Shown piece by piece: positions 56,625 to 64,000 of a stretch of 64,000 bases of DNA. Under the pieces are notes generated by a model. It worked only from the letters and a program-made list of their open reading frames with translations, was not told the DNA's origin and did not search any database. The stretch is from an uncultured Candidatus Nitrosopumilus sp. (GTDB lineage Archaea > Thermoproteota > Nitrososphaeria > Nitrososphaerales > Nitrosopumilaceae). The stretch spans positions 1 through 64,000 of the forward strand of contig CATOSM010000002.1 in the NCBI GenBank assembly GCA_951812645.1. Reading direction: 5' to 3'. Numbering within the stretch: position 1 is the first letter of the stretch; each line of letters begins with the position of its first letter. A program made the translations under genes and the position numbers.

Positions 56625-59129
56625 ATGGCATTGACAGTTCCTAGAGTGAGTTCGGCATTAAAGGCAGTGGATCTGAAACAAATTCCTGCACCGCTAATCA
56701 TTGGAGAAAGAATCAATACTCAAGGTTCTCGTAAGGCCAAAAAAATGGTACTTGCCGATGATTATGAAGGCCTGGTAGATTTGGCAAGAACTCAGGTTGA
56801 AGATGGAGCTCACTGCCTTGATGTCTGTGTTGCTACAACTGAGCGTGCAGATGAACATGAATTTATGTTAAATTTAGTTAAGCGATTAAGTTTAGAAATC
56901 GACGCACCTCTCGTAATTGATTCTACAGATCCTCAGGTGATTGAAGCATCTGTTACACAAATTCCTGGCAGGCCAATAATCAACTCCATCAATCTTGAAG
57001 GTGACGGAAGTAGATTTGAAAAACTTGCACCTCTGATGGCAAAATACGGGTTACCTTCTATCGCATTATGTATTGGTCCTGACGGCATGGCAAAAACCCC
57101 TCAACAAAAAGTTGATACTGCTGAATTATTGTTTGAGACTGGAAAAAAATATGGATTAAAAATCGAACAATTCATTTTTGACGTTCTTACATTCACTTTG
57201 GCAACTGGAGAAGACGAGTTTCTCGATGCAGGTAGAAATACTCTGGAAGGAATTCGTCTAGTCAAAGAAAAATTCCCTAATTGTTTTACTACTCTGGGCC
57301 TAAGTAACATCAGTTTTGGTCTGGCCCCCCATGCTAGAAAAACTCTAAATTCTGTATTTTTGTATCATGCAGTAAAAGCCGGTCTTGACACTGCAATTGT
57401 TAATGCTAAAGAAATTATTCCGTATGGAGAAATAGATGAGAAAGAGCGAAAACTAGCAGAAGATTTGATTTTCAATACTCATGCAAACGCTCTGTCTGAT
57501 CTAATCGCCTATTTTGAAAATGCGGGTCCTCAAAACAGCACCGCTTCAAAGAAAGTAGATGCTGACCCCTCTTGGCCTGCAGGAAAACGCTCCAATTTCA
57601 GAATTGTAAATCGACTCAAAGACGGGATCCAAAACGATGTAGTTTCTGCAATTGCAGAGAAACTTGAGAAAAATGACATAATCAAAGAGGATGCAGGTGT
57701 TCTGTCACTTGACGCTCCAAAGGAAATCACCCATGACGCTGCGATTAAGACACTCAATGAGGATTTGCTTCCTGCTATGAAGGAGGTAGGTGACAAATTT
57801 GGTGCAGGGGAATTAATTCTTCCATTTGTCTTAAAATCTGCCGAATGCATGAAAGCAGCTGTTGGCGAACTTGAAAAATATCTAGTCAAAGAAGAAGGGA
57901 CTAGTAAGGGTGTACTTGTTTTAGGTACTGTTTATGGAGACGTTCACGATATTGGTAAAAACCTTGTAAAAACAATCTTTCAAAATAATGGATACGCTGT
58001 ACATGATTTGGGAAAACAAGTTCCATTACAAAAATTCCTTGAAACAATTGACGAGACAAAACCTGATGCTGTAGGTCTGTCTGCATTACTTGTATCAACT
58101 TCAAAACAAATGAAGTTCTTTGTCGAGCATGCAAGAAAAAACAACATGACTATTCCTATCCTGTGCGGCGGTGCCGCAATCAATAGTAACTACATCAACC
58201 GAATTGCAAAAGAAGATGGAATCTATACCCCCGGTGTCTTTTACTGTAATACGATGTTTGAAGGCCTCAAAACAATGGATGCTTTGATTTCTGATGATAA
58301 GCCAAAACTTTTGGCTGATTGGAAAGAAAAACTAGAGAACTGGAAAGAAAAATCTGCCGAAACCATTGATCCTGACACTCTTCCAAAAAGTGGGATAAAA
58401 CCCGTTCAATCCCCTGTCGTTGATAAGCTTGGCGAGCCAGTCCGCTTAAAATTAGATCAAATCAACATGTCTGAAGTTTGGACTATGATTGACAAAAAAT
58501 CCCTATTCAAACTATCTTGGGGATTAAGGGGTAAAGCTGGTTCAGACTCTGAAGCAGAACACGAGCAATTGCTGTCTGAATGGAAAATTCGAATAATTAG
58601 AGACAGGCTCTTTGAACCTCAAGTCGTTTATGGTTATTTCAAATGTCATAACAGAGATAGGAAATTACTAGTTGAAAATCTTGACGGTGATGATGTAGAA
58701 TTAGAATTTCCCCGTTCCACAAAACCTGATCATTTGTGTTTGACTGATTATTTTGGAGACGAAGACGTCGTTGCATTTCAATCTGTGACCGTTGGAAACA
58801 AGGTATCTGAAATCATAGAACAATGGAATAAAGAGGACAAGTATGCTGATGCATACTATCTTCATGGATTAGCTGTAGAAGTTGCAGAGGCACTAGCTGA
58901 ATGGGTCAATCGTAAAATAAAATCCGAACTAAATTTGGAGAAAGGCGGTTTGAGATATAGTTGGGGTTTTCCCAGCTGTCCTGACGTGTCTCAACACCAT
59001 TTGGTGTGGAGGTTATTGCATCCTGAAAAATCTGGAATGGCTTTGACTGAATCTGGCCAGATAATGCCTGAACAATCCACTGCAGCTATTGTGATTCATC
59101 ACCCTGAAGCAAAATATTTTGTTCTTTGA
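56625..59129 (+). CDS. metH: Cobalamin-dependent methionine synthase, folate/B12/activation half
   Basis: An 834-residue protein with the remaining MetH modules in order: pterin-binding barrel (IGERINTQGSRKAKK, ~27-41; CVATTERADEHEF), cobalamin cap and binding domain (GDVHDIGKNLVKTIF near 435 with the axial-ligand His, GLSALLVSTS, LCGGAAI), and AdoMet-dependent reactivation domain (~600-834, ending GLRYSWGFPSCPDVSQHH). It transfers methyl from methyl-folate or methyl-H4MPT via B12 to homocysteine. Thaumarchaeota make cobalamin. The 3' end overlaps the convergent MTHFR-like gene by 31 bases. Confidence 0.92.
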   Translation: MALTVPRVSSALKAVDLKQIPAPLIIGERINTQGSRKAKKMVLADDYEGLVDLARTQVEDGAHCLDVCVATTERADEHEFMLNLVKRLSLEIDAPLVIDSTDPQVIEASVTQIPGRPIINSINLEGDGSRFEKLAPLMAKYGLPSIALCIGPDGMAKTPQQKVDTAELLFETGKKYGLKIEQFIFDVLTFTLATGEDEFLDAGRNTLEGIRLVKEKFPNCFTTLGLSNISFGLAPHARKTLNSVFLYHAVKAGLDTAIVNAKEIIPYGEIDEKERKLAEDLIFNTHANALSDLIAYFENAGPQNSTASKKVDADPSWPAGKRSNFRIVNRLKDGIQNDVVSAIAEKLEKNDIIKEDAGVLSLDAPKEITHDAAIKTLNEDLLPAMKEVGDKFGAGELILPFVLKSAECMKAAVGELEKYLVKEEGTSKGVLVLGTVYGDVHDIGKNLVKTIFQNNGYAVHDLGKQVPLQKFLETIDETKPDAVGLSALLVSTSKQMKFFVEHARKNNMTIPILCGGAAINSNYINRIAKEDGIYTPGVFYCNTMFEGLKTMDALISDDKPKLLADWKEKLENWKEKSAETIDPDTLPKSGIKPVQSPVVDKLGEPVRLKLDQINMSEVWTMIDKKSLFKLSWGLRGKAGSDSEAEHEQLLSEWKIRIIRDRLFEPQVVYGYFKCHNRDRKLLVENLDGDDVELEFPRSTKPDHLCLTDYFGDEDVVAFQSVTVGNKVSEIIEQWNKEDKYADAYYLHGLAVEVAEALAEWVNRKIKSELNLEKGGLRYSWGFPSCPDVSQHHLVWRLLHPEKSGMALTESGQIMPEQSTAAIVIHHPEAKYFVL

Positions 59130-59863
59130 CTGGATAGCTTCTCTAAGAATTCATTTACTCCGCTAAAATCACTGGGTGACGTAACCAACACATCTCCTGT
59201 TATCTCATGTGTTTTGTGCAGCAACCCTTCAAATTCTTGAGCATATGACGCTAAATCCAAATTCAAAAATTCTGCAGATTTTTTATTTTTAGGTGAAGGA
59301 TATAGCAGAATTGGAATTATGGAAAATCCTTTGAGATTATCTGATAGTTTTTGAACCTGTTCTGCATTTTGAATCACCTGTGTCATAAATCCTGCCGGTT
59401 TTGCATCTAGCTTTTTTGCAATTTTGGAAAAATTAGGCTTGTTTGATATTGAAAGATACAGGTCAATTTTTGAATCCATTCTTTGTTCTTTCAATCTCTT
59501 TGCTACTGAACTTGGAACCTGTCCTGAATCTGGCTTATTTGTCTGTGAAGGATCCCCCATTAGTATCAAAATACCTGAAAACCCCCTCTTGATGCATTTC
59601 CCTACAAATTCCGAAATTTCATTCTCACTCTTATCTCTGACTCTTAAACTAACAGTAATTGGTAAATCTGGAATTTCTTTTTTAATTATTTTTCCAGCTT
59701 CTACTGGGGAAACTCTTTGGAATCCTAATACATTTTCTGTCAAGTGTATGGCATTACATTTTTTTGAAATGATTTTTATTCTATCTACAAATTTTTGAAT
59801 TGATTCATCCGTATTTACGTCTGGTAGAATTTTGGGAGGATTAGCTTCATACCTTATTGTCAT
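59099..59863 (-). CDS. Methylenetetrahydrofolate reductase-like protein
   Basis: A 254-residue TIM-barrel protein of the MetF family (TIRYEANPPK, AIHLTENVLGFQRVSP, GFSGILILMGDPSQTNK, KLDAKPAGFMTQVIQNAEQV). It would provide the methyl donor for the adjacent methionine synthase, but it is shorter than bacterial MetF and its cofactor (folate or methanopterin, flavin) cannot be settled by sight. Convergent with metH, 31-base overlap. Confidence 0.75.
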   Translation of the reverse strand: MTIRYEANPPKILPDVNTDESIQKFVDRIKIISKKCNAIHLTENVLGFQRVSPVEAGKIIKKEIPDLPITVSLRVRDKSENEISEFVGKCIKRGFSGILILMGDPSQTNKPDSGQVPSSVAKRLKEQRMDSKIDLYLSISNKPNFSKIAKKLDAKPAGFMTQVIQNAEQVQKLSDNLKGFSIIPILLYPSPKNKKSAEFLNLDLASYAQEFEGLLHKTHEITGDVLVTSPSDFSGVNEFLEKLSSQRTKYFASG

Positions 59864-59937
59864 ATTTTCAATTCTTTCGTCCTTGGTTAAAACCTTTGAA
59901 TACTAAAACCCATATGGAATAGTAGGACAGACCTGCA

Positions 59938-60486
59938 ATGCTCTTAGATGAATTAAAATCAAAACTCTCTACCTCTATTAACCCTGTGATTAATTCCGAT
60001 GGAAAATATCGTCTGGCATCAATTCTTGCTGTGATGTATGGAAAAGATCCAGTCGTTCTAATGACTGAAAAACCAAAATCTATGAGATTCCATGCAGGTG
60101 AGATTTCTTTTCCTGGCGGAAAATTTGATTCTGACGATGCAGACCTCTTGGAAACTGCATTACGCGAAACAAGTGAAGAGATTGGTTTGAATATATCTAG
60201 GGAACAAGTGATTGGTCAACTGGATCCTGTTGTAACATTAAACTCTGGATTTTTGATTTTACCTTTTGTTTCCATTGTAAATTATATCTCTGAACTTTCT
60301 GCAAATTCTGAAGTCAAAAAAATTTTTCATATTCCTCTAGAATCTTTTTTAAAAACTGAAGCAAGAGATCCAGATCCTTCTCATAACCTTATTCAAGAAA
60401 TGTATACTTTTGAATATCAGGACCAAATTGTTTGGGGTGCATCCGCTAGAATATTAAAACAGATTCAAGATTGCCTGAAATCCTGA
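59938..60486 (+). CDS. Nudix hydrolase, probable CoA pyrophosphatase
   Basis: A 182-residue Nudix protein. The box GKFDSDDADLLETALRETSE with EEIGL has the REUxEExGU core. The preceding TEKPKSMRFHAGEISFPGGK matches the CoA-specific UPF0035 segment (Rx(H)xGxxxFPGG), pointing to cleavage of CoA into 4'-phosphopantetheine and 3',5'-ADP. It stands alone between the MTHFR-like gene and IS5 copy C. Confidence 0.85.
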   Translation: MLLDELKSKLSTSINPVINSDGKYRLASILAVMYGKDPVVLMTEKPKSMRFHAGEISFPGGKFDSDDADLLETALRETSEEIGLNISREQVIGQLDPVVTLNSGFLILPFVSIVNYISELSANSEVKKIFHIPLESFLKTEARDPDPSHNLIQEMYTFEYQDQIVWGASARILKQIQDCLKS

Positions 60487-60592
60487 GATTCATTTAAAGA
60501 GCTCGTTGTATTTAAGGCTCTCTATGAACAAATAACGCCAAAATTTTTGTTTATACATTGGTTGTGATTTTAGCTATTTTCAAAATATGAAG

Positions 60593-61468
60593 AACTTATC
60601 CTAAAACCCTCCAATACATCATGACGCATGCCAGATACACAAACCCGAGACAGTTGTCACAGTTCCCCTCCTATCTGACTGCCGTCCCGTGAGGTCCGCA
60701 CTTGAGCCATGCAAGGAAACGTTCTACGACAAACCCTGTCTTGCCATAATGTCTTTGATTCCTGTTCTGTGCAACGTTCCTTGAGTTCCTTTTGTATGGA
60801 ATGCAACAGTCAATCCCATGGGATCTCAGATAGTCTCTGATGTATGCCGCATCGTATCCCCTGTCGGCATACACTGAGATGATCTGCCGTATCAAACCAT
60901 CATCTACAAGTTCTGAGGTGTTTTCCAACACATCAATGAATTTCGTACTGTCATGGACATTTGCAGGGCTGGCCCTGATTGGGATTGGCAGTCCTGTCCT
61001 GTCTACTGCAACGTGAATCTTTGTGCCCAGGATCTTCCTGAACCCGTCATATCCTATTTTGTCCCCCCTTTTTTGGCGGCAACTGACGATGAATCAATCG
61101 ATATTTTTTGCAGGCTGATTTTTCCCTGTCTGTGTGCGGATTTTATCAGTCCTGACAGAATCCTTTTCCATGTTCCCTTTTGCTGCAGCTCTGAGAATCT
61201 CAGATGTGCGGTGGATTTTGAACCGTATCTGTTTGGCATGTCTGCCCGCCTGCAGCCGGTTGTTAGGACAAACGATATTCAGTTGGTTGTGTTTCTGTCA
61301 TTGCATCTTGGCCTTCCGGTTTTTGCAGGCTTTGGGAGATGTGATGCAACCGTCTTCCATTGAGTGTCTGACATTTCTTTGTGAATCATGAAGGATACGT
61401 CAGCAGGGTCATTCTTGGATCCCGATTGTCATGAATTATTTACAAAATGATCGGTTTTAGGATGAGTT
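60593..61468 (-). mobile_element. IS5-family element, full length, copy C
   Basis: 876 bp with the same terminal repeats as copies A and B. ORF1 has a TGA at NDRNTTN-stop (A has NDRNTING), and ORF2 ends early at GTAVR-stop, where copy A continues YERNCDNC. The A6G6 slip site (near 61065) is intact. Two nonsense changes make it inactive. It borders the PLD-like gene, whose open frame starts inside the terminal repeat. Confidence 0.85.
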
Positions 61469-61562
61469 GTATGTCTTATTTTGTTTACCAAAAGTACCTG
61501 AAGATGCAAAATACCACAAAGAGCTCTATCTACTTCGAATTTATTATGGTCTGGTTGTACGA

Positions 61563-62825
61563 ATGTCGGAAATCTATTTTGGCGGTTATGTGATTTCTAC
61601 CAGTGAACAAATTAATTCCAGATACTTGAAGTTGTGTGGCAAGATACAAAAAATTCTCAAAAATTCCCCCTTGCGTAACTTGTCCTCTCTTGACTGGCAA
61701 CCCTCTGATAATCTCCTCTCTCTTGATCCAGAGGCACCTGATTTTGATTGGGAATATGGTAAACGTCAAATGTGCTTGGATTTTAAAAGTGAAGTTGAAA
61801 AATTCTTCATAACAGAAGGAGAAAAAATCTTTAGGCTTGACCCTGATGGTGAAAGGTACCTCACAGAATTCCATTCCTTCTTAAACAATTACGAATCTCA
61901 AAAGAAGGATAGTGACAACAGAATGATGGATGGAATGATAACAAACACCTCTCAATACATGACACCAAAAGACTTTGAAAGAAACTCTGAAATTCAAAAA
62001 CAACAGTCATCTAACAGAGGAAAGCTAGTAGTAGAACCCACTCTGATGATATCAAAGTTGGAAGAATTACTTGCAAATCTGAATCCGCTGAAAGAAAAGC
62101 CTAACGGTACAGGTGAAATGGGCCTACTTGAAATCTCAAAGAAATTAAGAAATCTATTGAAATTGGGTTTTGAGGATGGAGATCAGCGAGTGTTGCAGTT
62201 CAACCTAGAAGGCGGTAATTTTTATCGTAACCTGCATGCTTTCTATGATGAAAATAATTCCAGTTATCTGTCTGCTCAAGATCAGAAATACCTTGAGAAT
62301 CTTCGATGGCACGAAATTAAGATAAAGGAATTCTTAGATGAGGTTAACCTTTCAAAAGAACTGATAGGCAAGGACTCTGCCAATCATAACAAAGAGACGG
62401 TATACACACCTGATGATGAGCATGATTTTTACAAAGATATCTTGAATATGATGAAAAATGCAAAAAATGAGGTCTTTATTGTTGATCCTTGGGTTGACGA
62501 ATCCCTGTTCGCTCTCTTCGTAGAACATATCCCAATTGACGCCAATGTGAGAATATTGACCAAACAACCTCAGGGTGCATTCTTGGATGTGGGGAGAAAG
62601 CTTTCCAAGAAACGGTCACTTGAGATAGCAACCAGCACTCAAATACATGACAGATACGTCTTCACAGATAACAAATGCTGGACAATAGGCTCATCTCTGA
62701 AAGATGCTGCAAAAAATAAACCCACTACAATAATTCAGATTAATACATCTCCAAAAACACTCTATTTCATGCATGATGATTTTTTTAAAAATGGCACCAA
62801 ACTACTGAGCAAACGACTCGAATAA
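61563..62825 (+). CDS. PLD-like domain protein
   Basis: 420 residues from ATG 61563; the frame is open back to a TTG in the IS5 end (61467), so the true N-terminus may have been cut or altered by the insertion. The first ~310 residues are helical and unrecognised. The last ~150 have phospholipase-D-like form: EVFIVDPWVDESLFALF, RILTKQPQGAFL and a single HKD-like motif, IHDRYVFTDNKCWTIGSSLK, where the Lys of HxK is Arg. Such single-motif PLD modules occur in many conflict and phage-response proteins, where they act as nucleases or adaptors; that is inference. No partner gene is visible. Confidence 0.6.
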   Translation: MSEIYFGGYVISTSEQINSRYLKLCGKIQKILKNSPLRNLSSLDWQPSDNLLSLDPEAPDFDWEYGKRQMCLDFKSEVEKFFITEGEKIFRLDPDGERYLTEFHSFLNNYESQKKDSDNRMMDGMITNTSQYMTPKDFERNSEIQKQQSSNRGKLVVEPTLMISKLEELLANLNPLKEKPNGTGEMGLLEISKKLRNLLKLGFEDGDQRVLQFNLEGGNFYRNLHAFYDENNSSYLSAQDQKYLENLRWHEIKIKEFLDEVNLSKELIGKDSANHNKETVYTPDDEHDFYKDILNMMKNAKNEVFIVDPWVDESLFALFVEHIPIDANVRILTKQPQGAFLDVGRKLSKKRSLEIATSTQIHDRYVFTDNKCWTIGSSLKDAAKNKPTTIIQINTSPKTLYFMHDDFFKNGTKLLSKRLE

Positions 62826-62884
62826 ATCTAGATCATTACTGTATGTCAAAACTTACTTGTTAGAAAGCACAAGATCTGTTCATC

Positions 62885-63180
62885 ATGGCAAAAAGGACCA
62901 AATATCCACAATCATGTCATGACACAGCAGTGTCGAGAAGTGCAGCACAATACGTGGCCAACGGCTACAAGATATGTGCAGATATTTCTGGATATTCAAA
63001 ACCACAAACTTTGTGCATAGACGGAGATTGTAGAAGACCAGATATCATTGCAAAAAAAGTCGAGATGTGCAAATCATTGAGTGGGAAACTCCAGAGTCTG
63101 TTGAAAAAGAGTGCCCAACATCATGTTCTAAGGACATGGGCAAGGAGAAATGGTGCTCATTTTCATCTACGAGTATGTAG
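62885..63180 (+). pseudogene. Nuclease-like hypothetical, frameshifted
   Basis: The first frame (MAKRTKYPQSCHDTAVSRSA... to RRPDIIAKK) changes at the AAAAAAG run near 63053 to RDVQIIEWETPESVEKECPT and a stop at 63180. RPDIIAKK followed by VQIIEWET resembles the D...ExK strand pair of small PD-(D/E)XK-like proteins. The other frame runs to 63187 with an improbable composition. Either a pseudogene or an error in a homopolymer. Confidence 0.45.
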
Positions 63181-63189
63181 TGTCTGATC

Positions 63190-63767
63190 AAAAATAATTT
63201 GATTATGTCTAACTAAAAAATGAGTTTTGGAAAATAGGTTTGAGCAGTAATTTATCTATCTATAGAAAAAAGGAAGCAACTAATCTTCAGAAAGTCACGA
63301 TTTATTTTAATTTTCTATTGTTTCTTTTTTGCAAAATATTTTCCTTTATCACTATGCTCAAAGATACCATACTTGCAATAAAACTAACAACTGCAGTCAA
63401 TTGAAAAAACGATGTTTCAAATGGATGTGGTTTCCCACTCAATTCAAATTTACATTCGCCAAGGTCTGGCCTGGCAAAATTCACAATCTGTCATGCCTTA
63501 ACTGGTTCATCATTAAACAATGCTTTTTCTGCTTCAAAAATTGATTTTTTTACTAGAATTTGGATGAGGTAATATGTAGAAATTGCTGCGCAATTTCTAC
63601 TGGATCCTCAAATTTATTGATTCCTAAATTTTACAATCTTATCCAAAACAAGCAGTGCCAATAACCATAATATATCATGCCTGTCCCCTACCACCATTAC
63701 CCAGTATATAAGGGAATAGATAACTTTGTCTATATTATATATATAAGTCAAGATTAAATAACAATAC
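63190..63767. other. Mostly gene-free stretch
   Basis: One short minus-strand frame is discussed separately. Otherwise nothing is recognised. The last 40 bases are AT-only (TATATTATATATATAAG, 63731-63747) and serve as the likely promoter of the gene at 63768. Confidence 0.4.
63302..63484 (-). CDS. Possible small membrane protein
   Basis: A 60-residue frame from GTG 63484: a polar N-terminal segment (PDLGECKFELSGKPHPFETS), one strong hydrophobic helix (LTAVVSFIASMVSLSIVI) and a basic end (QKRNNRKLK). The positive-end topology looks real, but there is no homology evidence and it may be the tail of a lost protein. Confidence 0.35.
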   Translation of the reverse strand: MNFARPDLGECKFELSGKPHPFETSFFQLTAVVSFIASMVSLSIVIKENILQKRNNRKLK

Positions 63768-64000
63768 ATGATGATGGAAGAATCAACAGGGCTTCTAGAA
63801 AAGGCTGCACCTGCATTGTTATTTGCTCAGGAATTACCACCTAGACCTGTCTATACTCTAAAGAATCTCAAATCAATTGACGAATCAACAAAGACTGCTC
63901 ACAGAAGAATCAAATCACTGCTTCCATTAGGTCTTGCAACATACAATCGTGGAAAGTTTTCTATCAAAAAAGAAGTTGTGTCTCAACCACTAAATGTATT
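63768..64000 (+). CDS. Winged-helix regulator, partial at window edge
   Basis: From ATG 63768 (two further ATGs follow at once) the frame stays open to the window end. Residues PVYTLKNLKSIDESTKTAHR, RRIKSLLPLGLATYNRGKFS look like a helix-turn-helix and wing. A TATA-rich tract lies about 30 bases upstream. The rest is outside. Confidence 0.55.
   Translation, partial: MMMEESTGLLEKAAPALLFAQELPPRPVYTLKNLKSIDESTKTAHRRIKSLLPLGLATYNRGKFSIKKEVVSQPLNV

Overview
The window reads as a low-GC ammonia-oxidising archaeon of the Nitrososphaerota (Thaumarchaeota), most like a Nitrosopumilus-type genome. The signs are a eukaryote-type topoisomerase IB, an archaeal DnaG and a proteasome alpha subunit, the LysW carrier-protein route to lysine and arginine, and a CTP-dependent riboflavin kinase. 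An ADP-forming acyl-CoA synthetase sits next to an enoyl-CoA hydratase, as in the thaumarchaeal 3-hydroxypropionate/4-hydroxybutyrate cycle. Assignments come from motif and family recognition by eye; no database search was possible.

Layout. (a) 1-5.7 kb is accessory: IS5-type debris, a secreted beta-helix protein, a winged-helix regulator, and a tyrosine recombinase lying just beyond the 3' end of an intron-containing tRNA-Met. (b) 5.7-17.1 kb is mostly core (topoisomerase IB, SDR, DUF1998 helicase, TatA, MFS, methyltransferase, proteasome). It is interrupted by an AT-rich pair, a DNA methyltransferase plus a DGQHR protein with a nuclease-like N-terminus, which looks like a modification or defence cassette. 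(c) 17.1-31.6 kb is a decayed zone. It holds a dying transposase with a 72-bp tandem repeat, a tRNA-Phe-like fragment, two further full-length beta-helix genes and one C-terminal fragment, several transposase relics, a hicBA relic, small winged-helix genes and an intact glutamate dehydrogenase. (d) 31.6-34.6 kb carries the carbon-fixation pair. (e) 34.6-36.6 kb is an IS5 copy among gene relics. (f) 36.7-52.6 kb is dense core: IscA-like protein, DnaG, RibK/RibL, DphB, then two LysW-type amino-acid operons and a three-gene ABC importer. (g) 52.6-64 kb alternates two more IS5 copies and gene relics with a split cobalamin-dependent methionine synthase, an MTHFR-like gene, a Nudix CoA pyrophosphatase, a PLD-like protein and a partial regulator at the edge.

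How the genes work together. The operon argG-lysW-argX-argC/lysY-lysZ-lysJ-lrp and the operon homocitrate synthase-lysW-lysX-lysK-dphB together supply most enzymes for carrier-bound lysine and ornithine/arginine synthesis, with a paired carrier and ligase in each operon. RibK and RibL perform consecutive steps (riboflavin to FMN to FAD) and are convergent. The two MetH halves and the MTHFR-like protein form a C1/methionine unit.

The most notable points are the methyltransferase/DGQHR-nuclease pair; a LysW paralogue ending in Gln rather than the Glu that carries the substrate; the beta-helix family with shared flanks and an identical promoter spacing; a conserved A6G6 slippery site in IS5 copies that are all nevertheless inactivated; and gene relics (cupredoxin, amidohydrolase) abutting the IS5 copies.
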